A program made the translations under genes and the position numbers. From the NCBI GenBank assembly GCA_904066235.2, contig CAJFCV020000006.1:2666001-2730000 (forward strand): DNA of 64,000 nt. Direction: 5' to 3'. Below the pieces are notes generated by a model, which did not search any database, was not told the DNA's origin, and saw only the letters and a program-made list of their open reading frames with translations. This document shows, in pieces, positions 45,841 through 56,834 of this stretch (positions are counted from its first letter, which is position 1; each line of letters starts with the position of its first letter). The DNA comes from Bursaphelenchus xylophilus (taxonomy: Eukaryota; Nematoda; Chromadorea; Rhabditida; Aphelenchoididae).

Positions 45841-46430
45841 CAAGGAAAGTACTTTTATGGGGGCTCCTACTTTTTGACGGGACATATCTCAAAAAATCAG
45901 AAAAAATGTGCTGATCAAGGATATATAAATCTTAGCTGCCCATTTTAGGTTTTTAAGGGTGAAAATGCCCAAAAACTGGTTTAATTTCCCTACAAAAGGC
46001 AGACATTCGAAACGATAAAAAGAGCACTCGATCTCTTCCTTCGGAAGAGAGCGGTGTGGCCGAGTGGTTAGTGCCGTAGTCTGGGAATCAAGAGGGGGAC
46101 GCCGCACAGGTTCGATTTCCCTTTTGGGCTGAATCAACTTTTTTGAAGTTGAAGGTCGGAAAAATAAATTTTTGGGCCAAGACTGTCTTATTACGTCTTA
46201 GAAACTCAATAAACACCATTTTAAGCCAAAATAAAAATTGTAAACCTTTGAAAAAATTAAGCGAAAAGGGGTTCATATAGGACTTTAAGTCAACTTCCGA
46301 CTGAGTTTTCACCCCTAAAAACCTAAAATGGGCAGCTAAGATCTATATATTCTTGATCAGCACATTTTTTCTGATTTTTTGAGATATGTCCCGTCAAAAA
46401 GTAGGAGCCCCCATAAAAGTACTTTCCTTG
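45841..46430. mobile_element. 590-bp foldback with central tRNA-like sequence
   Basis: Arms of about 125 bp (45841-45966 and 46306-46430) are inverse copies with a few mismatches: CAAGGAAAGTACTTTTATGG at the left and its inverse at the right, running inward to CCCATTTTAGGTTTTTAAGG and its inverse. The right two thirds of the interior also contain a tRNA-like unit. Confidence 0.85.
46050..46131 (+). tRNA. tRNA-like sequence (type II, Ser/Leu-like), probably a pseudogene
   Basis: The A box TGGCCGAGTGG (46057-46067) is perfect and the B box GGTTCGATTTC (46109-46119) is near-perfect, so a Pol III promoter is plausible. D-arm pairing is recognisable and a long variable region (GAGGGGGACGCC) suggests a serine or leucine type. 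T-stem and acceptor pairing are poor. An 8-bp hairpin (46032-46050) abuts the 5' end. Confidence 0.45.
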
Positions 46431-47308
46431 TGAGAACACAATTGAAAATCTTTGCAAAAAAATAGTTTCACGGATTTTGGGACAAAAATTTGGAATGAAA
46501 ATGTCATGGGTCAGTACGATAGCGCCCGAGAACTTGGGTCTCTCATATTTGGTGGACAAAAAATGGGGTACCTCAACTTCAATTTGATATAAATTTTATA
46601 GAAATTAGTGTACTATTGGCGGAGAAATATTTGAAATAAGGATGGAAGGGCTGAACCGCCCTGTACTTATTGAGTTTTTGCAAGTTTCAGACTGAGTTTT
46701 GGCCTAAAAATATCGGTTCTTTCTGCTAAACGCATGTCAAAAATATCACAGAATTCATTTCAAGCTTAATCGACATCTGAGACTCGCACTTGCCAAATTT
46801 GAAATGTCAATCTGACATTGGCTTTCTAATTTCGTGGCCCAACGATTGCCAAGAAATTGGCAAGTCACCCAAAATAGCAGAACACTGTGAATATACTATC
46901 TCGGCTCGAAATTAAATTGTTTATGTGCCGTTTACGGAAATTCAATTTTGCCGGTTGTACTTTTTCTGCCCAAGATTTGGGACGTAAAGACGGGCCGAAG
47001 CTGCGGTTTGACTCTTCACCGGGCGCTTTTTCAAAGTTTTTTTTCTTACTTTTTTCGGCGAGTTCGAAAAAAGTAGCTTTGTGGGTGTATAATGTGAACC
47101 TAGTGAGACCAAGTTGGCTGACATTATTTTTTGAAGATTTAAAACAAATTTTAACTGTAAAATTATATGATAAGGCTCCTATAAAACGATGAGGTTGTAT
47201 TGGTATGTGTAATATTATTATTTTTAGAGCCTTTTGCCAAAGACTTTTCTATATAATTGCAGCTGAGGTAGTCAGAGATAAATATCTCTGAATAAATAGC
47301 ACTTATAT
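46431..47308. other. Intergenic
   Basis: A 101-codon plus-strand frame (46887-47192) has no motif, no clear splice sites and no codon bias. Confidence 0.35.
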
Positions 47309-47720
47309 GGAAAGTACCCAAAGTGCGCCGGTTTTATATTTTTGACGCAATTTGGCGCAACTATGGACCATTTTTTTCTAACACGACATACGAGATCCCT
47401 AGCTCGCGCTTTATAGAAACGAGAAATGTTTTAAAGTCCCAAGTTGGAAACAGGCCAACATTTTTTTGCGATTTTTTTTATGAAAGGTTTCATGCCTAAT
47501 ATCAGGCATTATTTCTATACCTTAGAAGGCAATGTCTCCACAAAAAAAGTAATTTTCTTTAAAAAATCTAAAAAACACGTCAACAAGTGTTTTCTCTCTG
47601 ACCGCTCTCCCCATTTCGCGTGCTCTCCCGGCCGCAAAAACCGTTGAACATCTCGGCGGCCACTGCAAAGCAAAATCTAAAACTGTTAGGAATTGATATA
47701 TGGCCGAGCCTAATGTATGT
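47309..47720. mobile_element. Family B element, right end missing
   Basis: GAAAGTACCCAAAGTGCGCC start; the 'ctctgaccgctctccccatt' and ATCTCGGCGGCCACTGCAAA blocks are present. Confidence 0.7.
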
Positions 47721-48419
47721 GCGAAATTTCGAAAATTTGGGCTACTCCTGTTGTCAGCCAAAGAACAATAAAAAATTTTTACCTTGTTAAAAATTTGGTT
47801 ACAAAAAAGCCCGATTTTTCCGTGCGAAATGGGTATTAAAAAGGCATTGTCAAAAAAACGTAGTTTCTTGCTCGTAAAAGTAGTTCTAACTTCCAATTCA
47901 GTCTCTTGTCTGTAAAAAAAGTTCTAAATTGCTGTCTCTGCAAACTGCGAGATGTATAATATTTTCGCCAAGTGGTACTTGTGGCCATAATATGCACCCA
48001 TTTTTCAGCAAAATCTTAACCATTTCCCAGCGATTTTAACAGCTTTTCCAGTTTCTAACAAGTTGAAAAATTACTCTTTTCCTTTGTGTCCAAACATTTT
48101 TATGCCCTTGATACTTGCCGGAACGAACAAAAGCTGTACACTCCAGTAACTTTCATTCCTCCTGAGGCATGTTTGAGTTTTTTTGGTGGGCGTAACGACA
48201 TTTTTTGACTTTCCTTCCCCTCGTTTCGAGTTTATTTTGCTAATTTCTTTGCTTATTAGTCATTTGAGGGAGGCAAAGGAAGTCATTCTTGCAAATGTCC
48301 GAGGAATAATATTGAGCTCATTGCTATGCAAAATTAATACCCTTGGTCTGCTGCAGCTGAGGAAAAATAGTTTTTTTTGGGTCTGCTTTTCAGATGGGAG
48401 AAAAATATTCAATAGTTTT

Positions 48420-48525
48420 TTGTAGGCGAGAGAGCATTGAAAATTAGGAGAGATGGTTAGAGAAAAAACTTTTTTGCCCGTATCTTTGCAAATTTGGAAC
48501 TAAAAAATTTTTTTGTTGAAATATT
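48420..48525. mobile_element. Family B internal fragment
   Basis: GGCGAGAGAGCATTGAAAAT block next to the left half of an A MITE. Confidence 0.45.
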
Positions 48526-48528
48526 ATA

Positions 48529-48582
48529 TCATTCTGTCGAAAAAATAATGAGTATTTTGTCACATCCAAAGTTGCATCGCTG
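48529..48582. mobile_element. Family A MITE, left part (interrupted)
   Basis: TCATTCTGTCGAAAAAATAA up to GCATCGCTG, where the 3.1-kb foldback element begins. The rest resumes at 51694. Confidence 0.85.
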
Positions 48583-48590
48583 GAGTGTTA

Positions 48591-48845
48591 CCCACTTCGC
48601 GTGTGGGACACTTCGCGTGAGTCGCTTATCCCACTTCGCGTGCACGCGAAATGGGTTTCACGCGAAGTGGGTAGTCACCGAGGTTCATAGTACCCACTTC
48701 GCGTGACTTTCCAAAAATTGCCGGGGCCCACTTCGCGCGTAATTTTTTTGTTCGGTGCCCACTTCGCGTGAGATTTGGATTTTCATTGGAATTCACGCGA
48801 AGTGTCTCCGGCAAATTTTAATCAACAGGACACTTCGCGTGTACC
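48591..48845. repeat. CACTTCGCGTG array, left arm
   Basis: About ten CACTTCGCGTG-type units in both orientations, spaced unevenly, within the first 260 bp of the arm. Confidence 0.9.
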
Positions 48846-51430
48846 GTATTTCGTTGATTTGCCTGATTTTGGCATTCTGTTTTTGCAGGAATTGTGGCCT
48901 TTAGAGTGGTAGGAAAGACTTTTCACGGTCAGTCCTGAGGTTTTTATGAAAAACTGAACCAGAGTGATGTATAAAACATAAAAATCGGCATAGTTTGGCA
49001 TGTTTTATACATTTTTTACACTAAAATAATATAAAATGATTTTTTAGTTTTAAATCTAGAACATGCAGCGAGACTAGTTCGACTTCCTGATGTCTGTCAT
49101 GCCCCAAGCTTCGCTCAGAACCTATAAAACCCGCCGTTTCACCTCCTCCATACACCGGGTTTTGCAGAATAACATCAAGTCATCATGAATAATATAGTTT
49201 TACTCCTGGAATTATTTTTGTTGTATACTGCCGTGTTTGAAGGATGGATTTCTTCCTAAAATGGTCTGTCTGACATGTTAAAAGTCTTTACAGGCCCCTT
49301 ACACGTAAATTGAAGATTTTGATTCTCGAAAAAACAAAAAATCATCAAAAATCAAAGAAATATACAAAAGTCCTGTTTGTCACACTTAATTCTTCAATTT
49401 CTGTGTATTATCTGAATTGTTGGTACGTTTACAACGTTTTGTTACCATTTTTCCCTCCGACTTAGCTTTGGGAGGAACAACATCGTCATGGATAACATCG
49501 GGAGCATATACTAAAATCGCTTGGAAATCAGTTTTGATGTGTCACAAACACTATAAATAATATATATTCTTGTTCCTCAGATTATGCTGCACATTTTGGA
49601 GTCAAAATTGGATTTACCATTTTTTTACCGTATAACACTTACTACGGTAAAATTTCGTACAATAATCGGGTAGATCTGAAATCTTGCGTGGAAATGTCTA
49701 CCTATATGCTAGACAAGTCTGCCAAATTTCATCCAGATCCACCCAGTAGTTTCTGAGTTATAAACAATTTTATTATTCAAAAAGAGGTTTTTTCAACCTT
49801 CAAAATCGTGTTTTCAACCTTATAGTAACTACTGGGCACATTTTCTAAACCTTAACTCAGCTCAACCTTGATCAATTTTCGATTTTTAAAAAGTAATTCA
49901 AGTAATTCGGACACTGCGAACCACGTGGCAATACTTATTTTTTGTTCCGGCAGCTCTAAAGTATCGAAAAACACAATGCCAAAAATAGCCAAAATCGCGC
50001 GAAATTTGAATGCTTTTCCGAACTACGGCTGTTGGACGCTGCCAGCAGCTAAACAAACATTTAAAAGGTCAGTTCAAATGATTTGCATATTTTTCCCGTA
50101 CCAACTTAGCGGTATATTCCACTTGTCCAGTCTTGAAATGACACCTAAATTGAAATTGATTAAAAGTGCTTCAGAATGGCAGGAAAAATATAAATTTTAT
50201 GATGGTGGCGCTTGAAGGGTTGGAAAAGCTGGAAATGTTTTAAAATTGCAAAAAAAGCAATGTAAATTCAAATTTCGCGCGATTTTGGCTATTTTTGGCA
50301 TTGTGTTTTTCGATACTTTAGAGCTGCCGGAACAAAAAATAAGTATTGCCACGTGGTTCGCAGTGTCCGAATTACTTGAATTACTTTTTAAAAATCGAAA
50401 ATTGATCAAGGTTGAGCTGAGTTAAGGTTTAGAAAATGTGCCCAGTAGTTACTATAAGGTTGAAAACACGATTTTGAAGGTTGAAAAAACCTCTTTTTGA
50501 ATAATAAAATTGTTTATAACTCAGAAACTACTGGGTGGATCTGGATGAAATTTGGCAGACTTGTCTAGCATATAGGTAGACATTTCCACGCAAGATTTCA
50601 GATCTACCCGATCATTGTACGAAATTTTACCGTAGTAAGTGTTATACGGTAAAAAAATGGTAAATCCAATTTTGACTCCAAAATGTGCAGCATAATCTGA
50701 GGAACAAGAATATATATTATTTATAGTGTTTGTGACACATCAAAACTGATTTCCAAGCGATTTTAGTATATGCTCCCGATGTTATCCATGACGATGTTGT
50801 TCCTCCCAAAGCTAAGTCGGAGGAAAAATGGTAACAAAACGTTGTAAACGTACCAACAATTCAGATAATACACAGAAATTGAAGAATTAAGTGTGACAAA
50901 CAGGACTTTTGTATATTTCTTTGATTTTTGATGATTTTTTGTTTTTTCGAGAATCAAAATCTTCAATTTACGTGTAAGGGGCCTGTAAAGACTTTTAACA
51001 TGTCAGACAGACCATTTTAGGAAGAAATCCATCCTTCAAACACGGCAGTATACAACAAAAATAATTCCAGGAGTAAAACTATATTATTCATGATGACTTG
51101 ATGTTATTCTGCAAAACCCGGTGTATGGAGGAGGTGAAACGGCGGGTTTTATAGGTTCTGAGCGAAGCTTGGGGCATGACAGACATCAGGAAGTCGAACT
51201 AGTCTCGCTGCATGTTCTAGATTTAAAACTAAAAAATCATTTTATATTATTTTAGTGTAAAAAATGTATAAAACATGCCAAACTATGCCGATTTTTATGT
51301 TTTATACATCACTCTGGTTCAGTTTTTCATAAAAACCTCAGGACTGACCGTGAAAAGTCTTTCCTACCACTCTAAAGGCCACAATTCCTGCAAAAACAGA
51401 ATGCCAAAATCAGGCAAATCAACGAAATAC

Positions 51431-51685
51431 GGTACACGCGAAGTGTCCTGTTGATTAAAATTTGCCGGAGACACTTCGCGTGAATTCCAATGAAAATCCA
51501 AATCTCACGCGAAGTGGGCACCGAACAAAAAAATTACGCGCGAAGTGGGCCCCGGCAATTTTTGGAAAGTCACGCGAAGTGGGTACTATGAACCTCGGTG
51601 ACTACCCACTTCGCGTGAAACCCATTTCGCGTGCACGCGAAGTGGGATAAGCGACTCACGCGAAGTGTCCCACACGCGAAGTGGG
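51431..51685. repeat. CACTTCGCGTG array, right arm
   Basis: Mirror of the left-arm array; the units and their spacing are the same. Confidence 0.9.
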
Positions 51686-51693
51686 CTTCCCCC

Positions 51694-51802
51694 GCATCGC
51701 TGCCAATAAAATGAACTGCGAGAAGCAAAATCAAATTGCTTTTTACCTCAGCAACACGGTCGGGTTAGCAACGCTCTACTCATTATTTTTCCGACAGGCT
51801 AA
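51694..51802. mobile_element. Family A MITE, right part (interrupted)
   Basis: Continues from GCATCGCTGCCAATAAAATG to the right end TTTTTCCGACAGGCTAA followed by TA. Confidence 0.85.
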
Positions 51803-51905
51803 TAATACTTCTTTTGGCCAAATATTGACGGTTGGGCCTCTGAGATTGCTCGTCATTGACGCGTTTTTTCTACAGATATTTGTTGTACAGAGGCGTTGGC
51901 GCAGC
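51803..51905. mobile_element. Family G part adjoining the MITE
   Basis: TAATACTTCTTTTGGCCAAA ... TTGTTGTACAGAGGC is the inverse of the G segment left of the MITE at 36569. Confidence 0.6.
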
Positions 51906-52289
51906 AAAATTGCGCTCAATATATTCCCGACAGGCATTTTGAAAATCATTATTTTTCTGCCTATAGGTATACAAACTCTCAAAAAACGTGAGAAACGGAA
52001 AACGGTCCCACAGAGAACTTGCAATATCACTCCCAAGTCTGCAATACAAAAATGGTTTTTTGTACTCGGAGGGGTCCAGGAAGTCTTGACGTGTTTTTGC
52101 GGCGTCGCAAAGCAGCTTTGCATACAAATCAACACGATGCGAATGAAAAACGCATTTTGCATTTTTAACACTTTTCAAGAGACCTCATTTCGCACTGTTC
52201 GTGGTCGGCGTGCACTTGAATTTTACTCGTGAGAAAGCGTGACGCGACGGCGTACATTGCGAGCGTGTCAAAGCTTTTTGGCTCACCTA
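51906..52289. other. Intergenic
   Basis: Several overlapping long frames on both strands (up to 183 codons) cross this stretch, but the longest starts inside the MITE; none has a recognisable motif. Confidence 0.35.
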
Positions 52290-52438
52290 TCAGTCTGTCG
52301 GGAAAATAATGAGTGCCGTGTCGCTGCGCCGATCGCGTCGCTGAAGTGAAAAGCAATTTTTTTCGCAACACAATTCATTTTCTCGGCGGCGATGCGATTT
52401 TCGATGCGCTAGAGTGCTCATTATTTTCCAGACAGGGT
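52290..52438. mobile_element. Family A MITE
   Basis: TA then TCAGTCTGTCGGGAAAATAA; right end ATTATTTTCCAGACAGGG. Confidence 0.9.
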
Positions 52439-53639
52439 AATATAATACTTTACCAAAAAAAGTTCAATATGATATCTGTTGGGTTCTCACCCAAGTTCCC
52501 AGGAAATTTGAATAAACCAGAAAGTATAAATACAACAGAAAATCCCAATATCTTTTAATTCTGTCTCCGGATTTTCGGTTGTTTGTGTGTCTGCCTCAAC
52601 TCGTCTCAATAAACCCTCTACTCTTCTTACTTTGGATTGGTGACCACCTCCCCCCTTCTCCCAGCGCCTCTCTTCGTTATATATCTTAAAATAGTACGGA
52701 CAAAAAAGTTTGTGCCTCTGACCGTCTCTCCACATTTTTCATACTCCCTCGCTGACTAGAACCGATGACAAGGTTGCTCATTATTTTTCCGACAGACTGT
52801 TAGTAAAATTGTCACCATCTACAGTAAGAATACTACTAATACTTTTATACCTTACTCCTTATTCATTTCTAAAGCAGATAAAAATTTTTCAATTTTCCGC
52901 ATTGAAAAAGCCACTGTTATTTCTGCAAAATGCTAGTAAAAAATCTCGCATGCGCCCTCAAAATTTTTTTATCTAAATTTTCGCCTGACTTCGTCTTTTT
53001 TTTTTGAATTTTAATTAAAATTTTTTCCCTAATTTTTGAACCTTTAAAAAAGTTCTTAACGTCTCTCCCAGCCGAATCTTCAAGTGTCCATCGTTGAAAT
53101 TTATTCAAATCCTTCTTCTCGGGCCGCTCCTTTCTCACTTTTATTGACGTTTTAATTCATGCGGAGCAACAAGAAGAGTCGAATTGTCTTCTTCGAACTT
53201 TTTTTTTATTTTTCCCCCACTTTTCGGCTGTTTTTTTTTGGAGGCGCAAAATTTTCCCAGAATTAAAAATTTTGCGAATGACATATCGAAATTCGAGGAG
53301 AGTGTCTGGACTGTGCTCATTAACATTTTCGTGTCCAATTTTCTCATTATGCCCGGAGGAATGGGCAGTTGGATTTAGTGGCAGTTTGAAGGGAGTGGAG
53401 TGTTTTTGAAATTGGAAATACATATGAAAAATACATTAGGGATATTTGTAGTGTTTTTTATTACCTAATTGATGACTAAAACTTCAATAAATCAGCAAAT
53501 TTTTTTATGTTTTTTATAAAAAATTTCAAAAAATTTTTATTGTTTTTTATAATTTTTTGATAAAAAATCGCCTAAATTTGATATTTTTTGCACTTTTATT
53601 TATTTGTTTACAGTTTATTTTTACTATTCTTGATATCTG
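52439..53639. other. Intergenic, low-complexity
   Basis: Contains an A right-end remnant (CTCATTATTTTTCCGACAGA, about 52778), small B remnants (about 52710-52760 and 52915) and long T/A runs after 53400. No gene. Confidence 0.4.
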
Positions 53640-53790
53640 TTAGTCTGTCGGGAAAATAATGTGGATTCGTCGCGCCTTGAAACCGCCCATCATCGCTTCG
53701 TAAGGGCGAGCGGCGACATGACATTTGCCAATTGTGATGAGGTGGGAAATTTCCCTGCCCAAAATCCACATTATTTTCCCGACGGACTGA
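53640..53790. mobile_element. Family A' MITE
   Basis: TTAGTCTGTCGGGAAAATAA to ATTATTTTCCCGACGGACTGA. The core (CGTCGCGCCTTGAAACCG ...) is of the A' type, related to 8995-9126. Confidence 0.75.
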
Positions 53791-54137
53791 TAGCAAATTT
53801 TTTTATATAAAAATCAGGGTTTTCCGAGTTTTTATATAAAATATTGGCTGCCCCTGCAGAGCTAGAGCTGAAATTTTTAGCGATATATTTGTGGCCTTGT
53901 TGGATTTTTGAAAAAAAAAAATTTCAAAAAAAAAATCAAAAATTTGAGACTTGAATAAATTTAAAAATTCAAAAAAATCTCTTCAGAAGACCTTTAGACT
54001 TATTTTTCACCTGTATTTTTTACCACAACCCTCTTTATTTAATGTAATTTTCACCCCACCCACCGTCTTCCCACCCCTTTTTTCCGAAAAGTGCAATTCG
54101 TCATTGATTAGAGAATGAAAAATAGAAATAAACCCAC

Positions 54138-54143
54138 TTTATT
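54138..54143 (-). terminator. Candidate polyadenylation signal AATAAA
   Basis: Lies about 50 nt past the TAA at 54194 on the minus strand, a normal distance for a nematode gene. Confidence 0.35.
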
Positions 54144-54193
54144 TTTGTTTGTCCTACGAGCTGAGAAGCTTATGACAAAAGTCAGATATCGAA

Positions 54194-54411
54194 TTACGAT
54201 CCGGCTTGGGGCGTTTCATATCCGTCTTCGGCCTTCGCAATACTCTTGCCCTTCTTTGGCGCGTGTACGATAAATATTTTTCCGAAAGATTTTGTTTTTC
54301 GAGATTTTTACTGACATGTGGTGCTAAGCTCGGATTTCCCATAAATTTTACACAACACTTTGATCCTCGTAAAGGAAAAAGAAGTTTTCTCGGGCTCGAA
54401 AATTTTACTGT
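54194..54411 (-). pseudogene. Possible degenerate 3' exon(s)
   Basis: One minus-strand frame reads 38 codons, then a single TAA (after CATGTCAG), then 36 codons to TAA at 54194. The second part is Lys/Gly/Ala-rich with codons AAG, GCC and CCC favoured, unlike the AT-rich flanks. AATAAA follows at 54143. The TAA falls directly after an acceptor-like TGTCAG, so correct splicing may differ from this reading. The family is not recognised. Confidence 0.25.
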
Positions 54412-54800
54412 TTTTGCTACCAATTTAGATAAGTAGCAGAAACCTTTGTACGGAGAAAAATGGATTTTTGACATCCTTATCTATTTTTCGGAGGTCTCAA
54501 AATATAATTTCGACACTTTGTCCTCTATTTCTTTCGATTAGGTCGAAAAAATAAAACAAAAAATGAAATTGGGAAATTTTGGAAATTTGATTTTTACACT
54601 TTTTTCATGCTTCTAAACCAGAATTTTACACTGATTAACATATGTAAAAATCACTTGCGGCGTTTGAGAAATAACTTTTTTAGGGCCGAATTTGTGCGAC
54701 CGAACCAATATTGCGGAATGTTACAGTAACCCGGCTGCCGAAATTTTGTGTTTGTTATGACGCGCATAGCCTAAGACATGACGATTATCAATCTCAGCCA

Positions 54801-54850
54801 TTTCTAATCAGCAGTTTTCTTGTAATTTCTAATCAGCAGTTTTCTTGTAA
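54801..54850. repeat. Perfect 2 x 25-bp tandem duplication
   Basis: The unit TTTCTAATCAGCAGTTTTCT plus TGTAA is repeated twice without change. Confidence 0.9.
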
Positions 54851-55075
54851 TCGTCGATTACTGTAGAATCATTAAATTGTAAATTACAGTAGGTTAACGA
54901 TAGAATTGGGCAAAAATATTTCAGCAATTCGTTTACTGGATGCCTACAGCCATTTTAAAATTAAAAACTCGAAATCAGTTTTTTCCTATGTGGCCTGACC
55001 AGCGGCTGATTCAGTGACTCAGAAATCGTGTTTTATAATAACATGTAATGCTCCATTTTACTGCGTAAATTTTAA

Positions 55076-55472
55076 GAAAAAGTTCCTTATTTTGGCCACA
55101 ACAAAGGTACTCCGCGAACTTCGCCCAAGCTTGGGCACTAAAGTAAGGAAAAAACGCTTCGACCTAGCTGGCACTGAATTACTATAATAGCTGTATAGTT
55201 TTAAGGGTACCTACGAAGGCTGTGACGACTCATTTAGTTCCATATGGAGGCAATAAGTTTAGTTCCGGACATGTTTCATCATATAAAGTGTAAAATCACA
55301 GGCTGTAGCCGTTTTTGAAGGGTAAGGTGGTACGTAAAAAAGAAGGTACCTCACAAACTAAGTCCACTGTCGGGGCATTGGCAACGATGAATTGAGCGTG
55401 CACGCTAAATGTGGGCTAATTCCGACCAGTTTCCGCAAAGTTATAAGTTGTGGCCAAAATAAGGAACTTTTA
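55076..55472. mobile_element. Family F inverted-repeat element
   Basis: Left end AAAGTTCCTTATTTTGGCCA (plus CAAC) and right end with the exact inverse (GTTG, then TGGCCAAAATAAGGAACTTT). Interior about 350 bp, no coding frame. Confidence 0.8.
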
Positions 55473-55480
55473 CCCACCAT

Positions 55481-55570
55481 TTTTTCTCTTACCGACTCTC
55501 TTCAATTCTCGTAGTCTCTCGCCTTCAAATATCTTAGCAGCCACTGTAAAGTAGAAGCTGAGAACATTAC
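55481..55570. mobile_element. Family B fragment
   Basis: TTTTTTCTCTTACCGACTCTC block and 'gtaaagtagaagctgagaac' segment. Confidence 0.45.
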
Positions 55571-55985
55571 TTTTTATTTACAGAATATTCGGTAGATACC
55601 ATCAACATCTGTAATATATATAATACTTGCAATTTTTTCATTATACAACTGCAAAATTTATCTTTTTTTATTTTTTAACGTATTTATGACCATGTTTCTC
55701 TTCGCTGCATATCATTTGCATGCTTAATTTTATGTCTGAATTTTTATTATTTCTCCAGAGAGCACGACAGCGTCTCTAATTCAATTTATGGAATTCTATT
55801 TCCACTAATCAGAGTCAGGTGTTTTCACCGTTCAAAAAGCAGAGATTGCGGTCTAATACAATTATATTCCAACATTTCAGTCGAGCCGTTCTCAAAACCA
55901 CAAAAATTTTGTCTGAACCTGCGTTTTTGAATATCTAATTTTCACTACATTCTCTTTCTTACTGTAGCCTTTGCAGGGTCCAGAA
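55571..55985 (+). promoter_or_regulatory. Upstream region of the SCHIP-1-like gene
   Basis: It has no TATA box of note. CTTTGCAG at 55969-55976, nine bases before the ATG, could be a trans-splice site or the 3' end of an intron. Confidence 0.4.
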
Positions 55986-56834
55986 ATGAACTCATTCTAC
56001 CGGCTACAACAACCTTCCACTTCATTTACATCCGCTGGAACCGGTTGTTTTGAGTCATCCGATTACGCCAACAATAATACTGGCAGTAGCTCAAGTGCGA
56101 CTTTTTCTACCACAACAAACTCTTCGAGGTCCACTCAAAAGTTGTATAACACCCCAAACAGCGATAGTAGTGAGTTCTCCACGGAGCAGATTTACAAACC
56201 AATCGGGAAGAAGAGATACCTGCGAAAGGAACTGTCCAAAACTCCGATCTGGAAACTCCGAGAAATCATGGAGGAGCTGGAAGCAAGGGCTGATGGTAAG
56301 TTGGCCAGCAAAGGAGATATTGAACCATCTTTGCCGCCGAGAGAGTGCGCTTAACGCGGAGAGCGGTCAGAGAGAAAAACGCTTTTAAAAAAAATGATTT
56401 TTTTTGTGGAAACATTACGCGTTACAGTAGAAATAGATATCAAACTTTTCGTACCAAAATTTGGCAAAAAGTCCTAATTGTTAGCCGAATTTCGATCTTA
56501 AAATCTCGATTGTTTCTACTGCAAAGCGCGAAGGACTCTCGTATATATGTTAGAAAAAATTTCTCTAAATCTGTACCAAGTTTCATCAAAATCTGAGCGT
56601 CTCACTTGGGGTACTTCCTCTGTTACTTCGAATATAACTTTTCTTATTTCCCCCTATTTTAGTGGCCAACACGGATCTTGTCGTCCTCCTCATGAAACGA
56701 GACCAACTCTACTTGGAAAAGGACGCCCTTCAACTGGAAGTGGAAGACATTTTAGAGCAAGTTCAATGTGTCTTTTTAACCCCTGTTGTTTGCAGATTCC
56801 ACAAGGCAAAAAGTGTCGCATTGGCAGTGAATAG
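55986..56834 (+). CDS. SCHIP-1 (schwannomin-interacting protein 1) family coiled-coil protein
   Basis: Exons 55986-56295, 56663-56760 and, if a 35-nt intron is spliced, 56796-56834 give 148 residues. Junction one is D|V in phase 1 (GATG|gtaagt, TTTTAG|TG). Residues 1-80 are Ser/Thr/Asn-rich and probably disordered. Residues ~88-135 (LREIMEELEARAD, VVLLMKRDQLYLEKDALQLEVEDI) match the conserved C-terminal coiled coil of SCHIP-1, whose vertebrate member binds schwannomin/merlin and ankyrin at the membrane skeleton. The usual insert between the two helices appears shorter. If the last intron (gttcaatg...TTTGCAG) is not used, the frame ends at 56862 with a different tail. Intron 1 holds a family B element. 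An upstream exon is possible. Confidence 0.8.
56330..56622. mobile_element. Family B right half in the SCHIP-1 intron
   Basis: From CCGCCGAGAGAGTGCGCTTA to CAAAATCTGAGCGTCTCACT; the left half is missing. It makes up most of the 367-nt intron. Confidence 0.75.

Larger units (their letters stand above)
48583..51693. mobile_element. 3.1-kb foldback transposon with ~1.43-kb arms and 9-bp target duplication
   Basis: The arms (48583 to ~50010 and ~50265 to 51693) are almost identical inverse copies around a ~250-bp centre. GCATCGCTG is present on both sides (48574-48582 and 51694-51702), and removing one copy together with the element restores a normal family A MITE. Very long terminal inverted repeats plus a 9-bp duplication fit Mutator-like (MULE) foldback elements. 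No transposase frame is seen; matching ORFs in both arms (62 residues at 48626 and 51462) follow from the repeat structure. Confidence 0.85.

Noticed and set aside
49868..50409. 115- and 70-codon ORFs with the same N-terminus
   Set aside because: Mirror reading of the inner arms of the foldback element; the shared part ends where the arms end.
48626..51650. Identical 62-residue ORFs in both arms of the 3.1-kb foldback
   Set aside because: They read through the CACTTCGCGTG array; identity is due to the inverted repeat and not to protein conservation.
51681..52232. 183-codon ORF, the longest in the window
   Set aside because: It starts inside the interrupted family A MITE and crosses family G sequence; parts recur translated elsewhere as repeat DNA, and no domain is visible.
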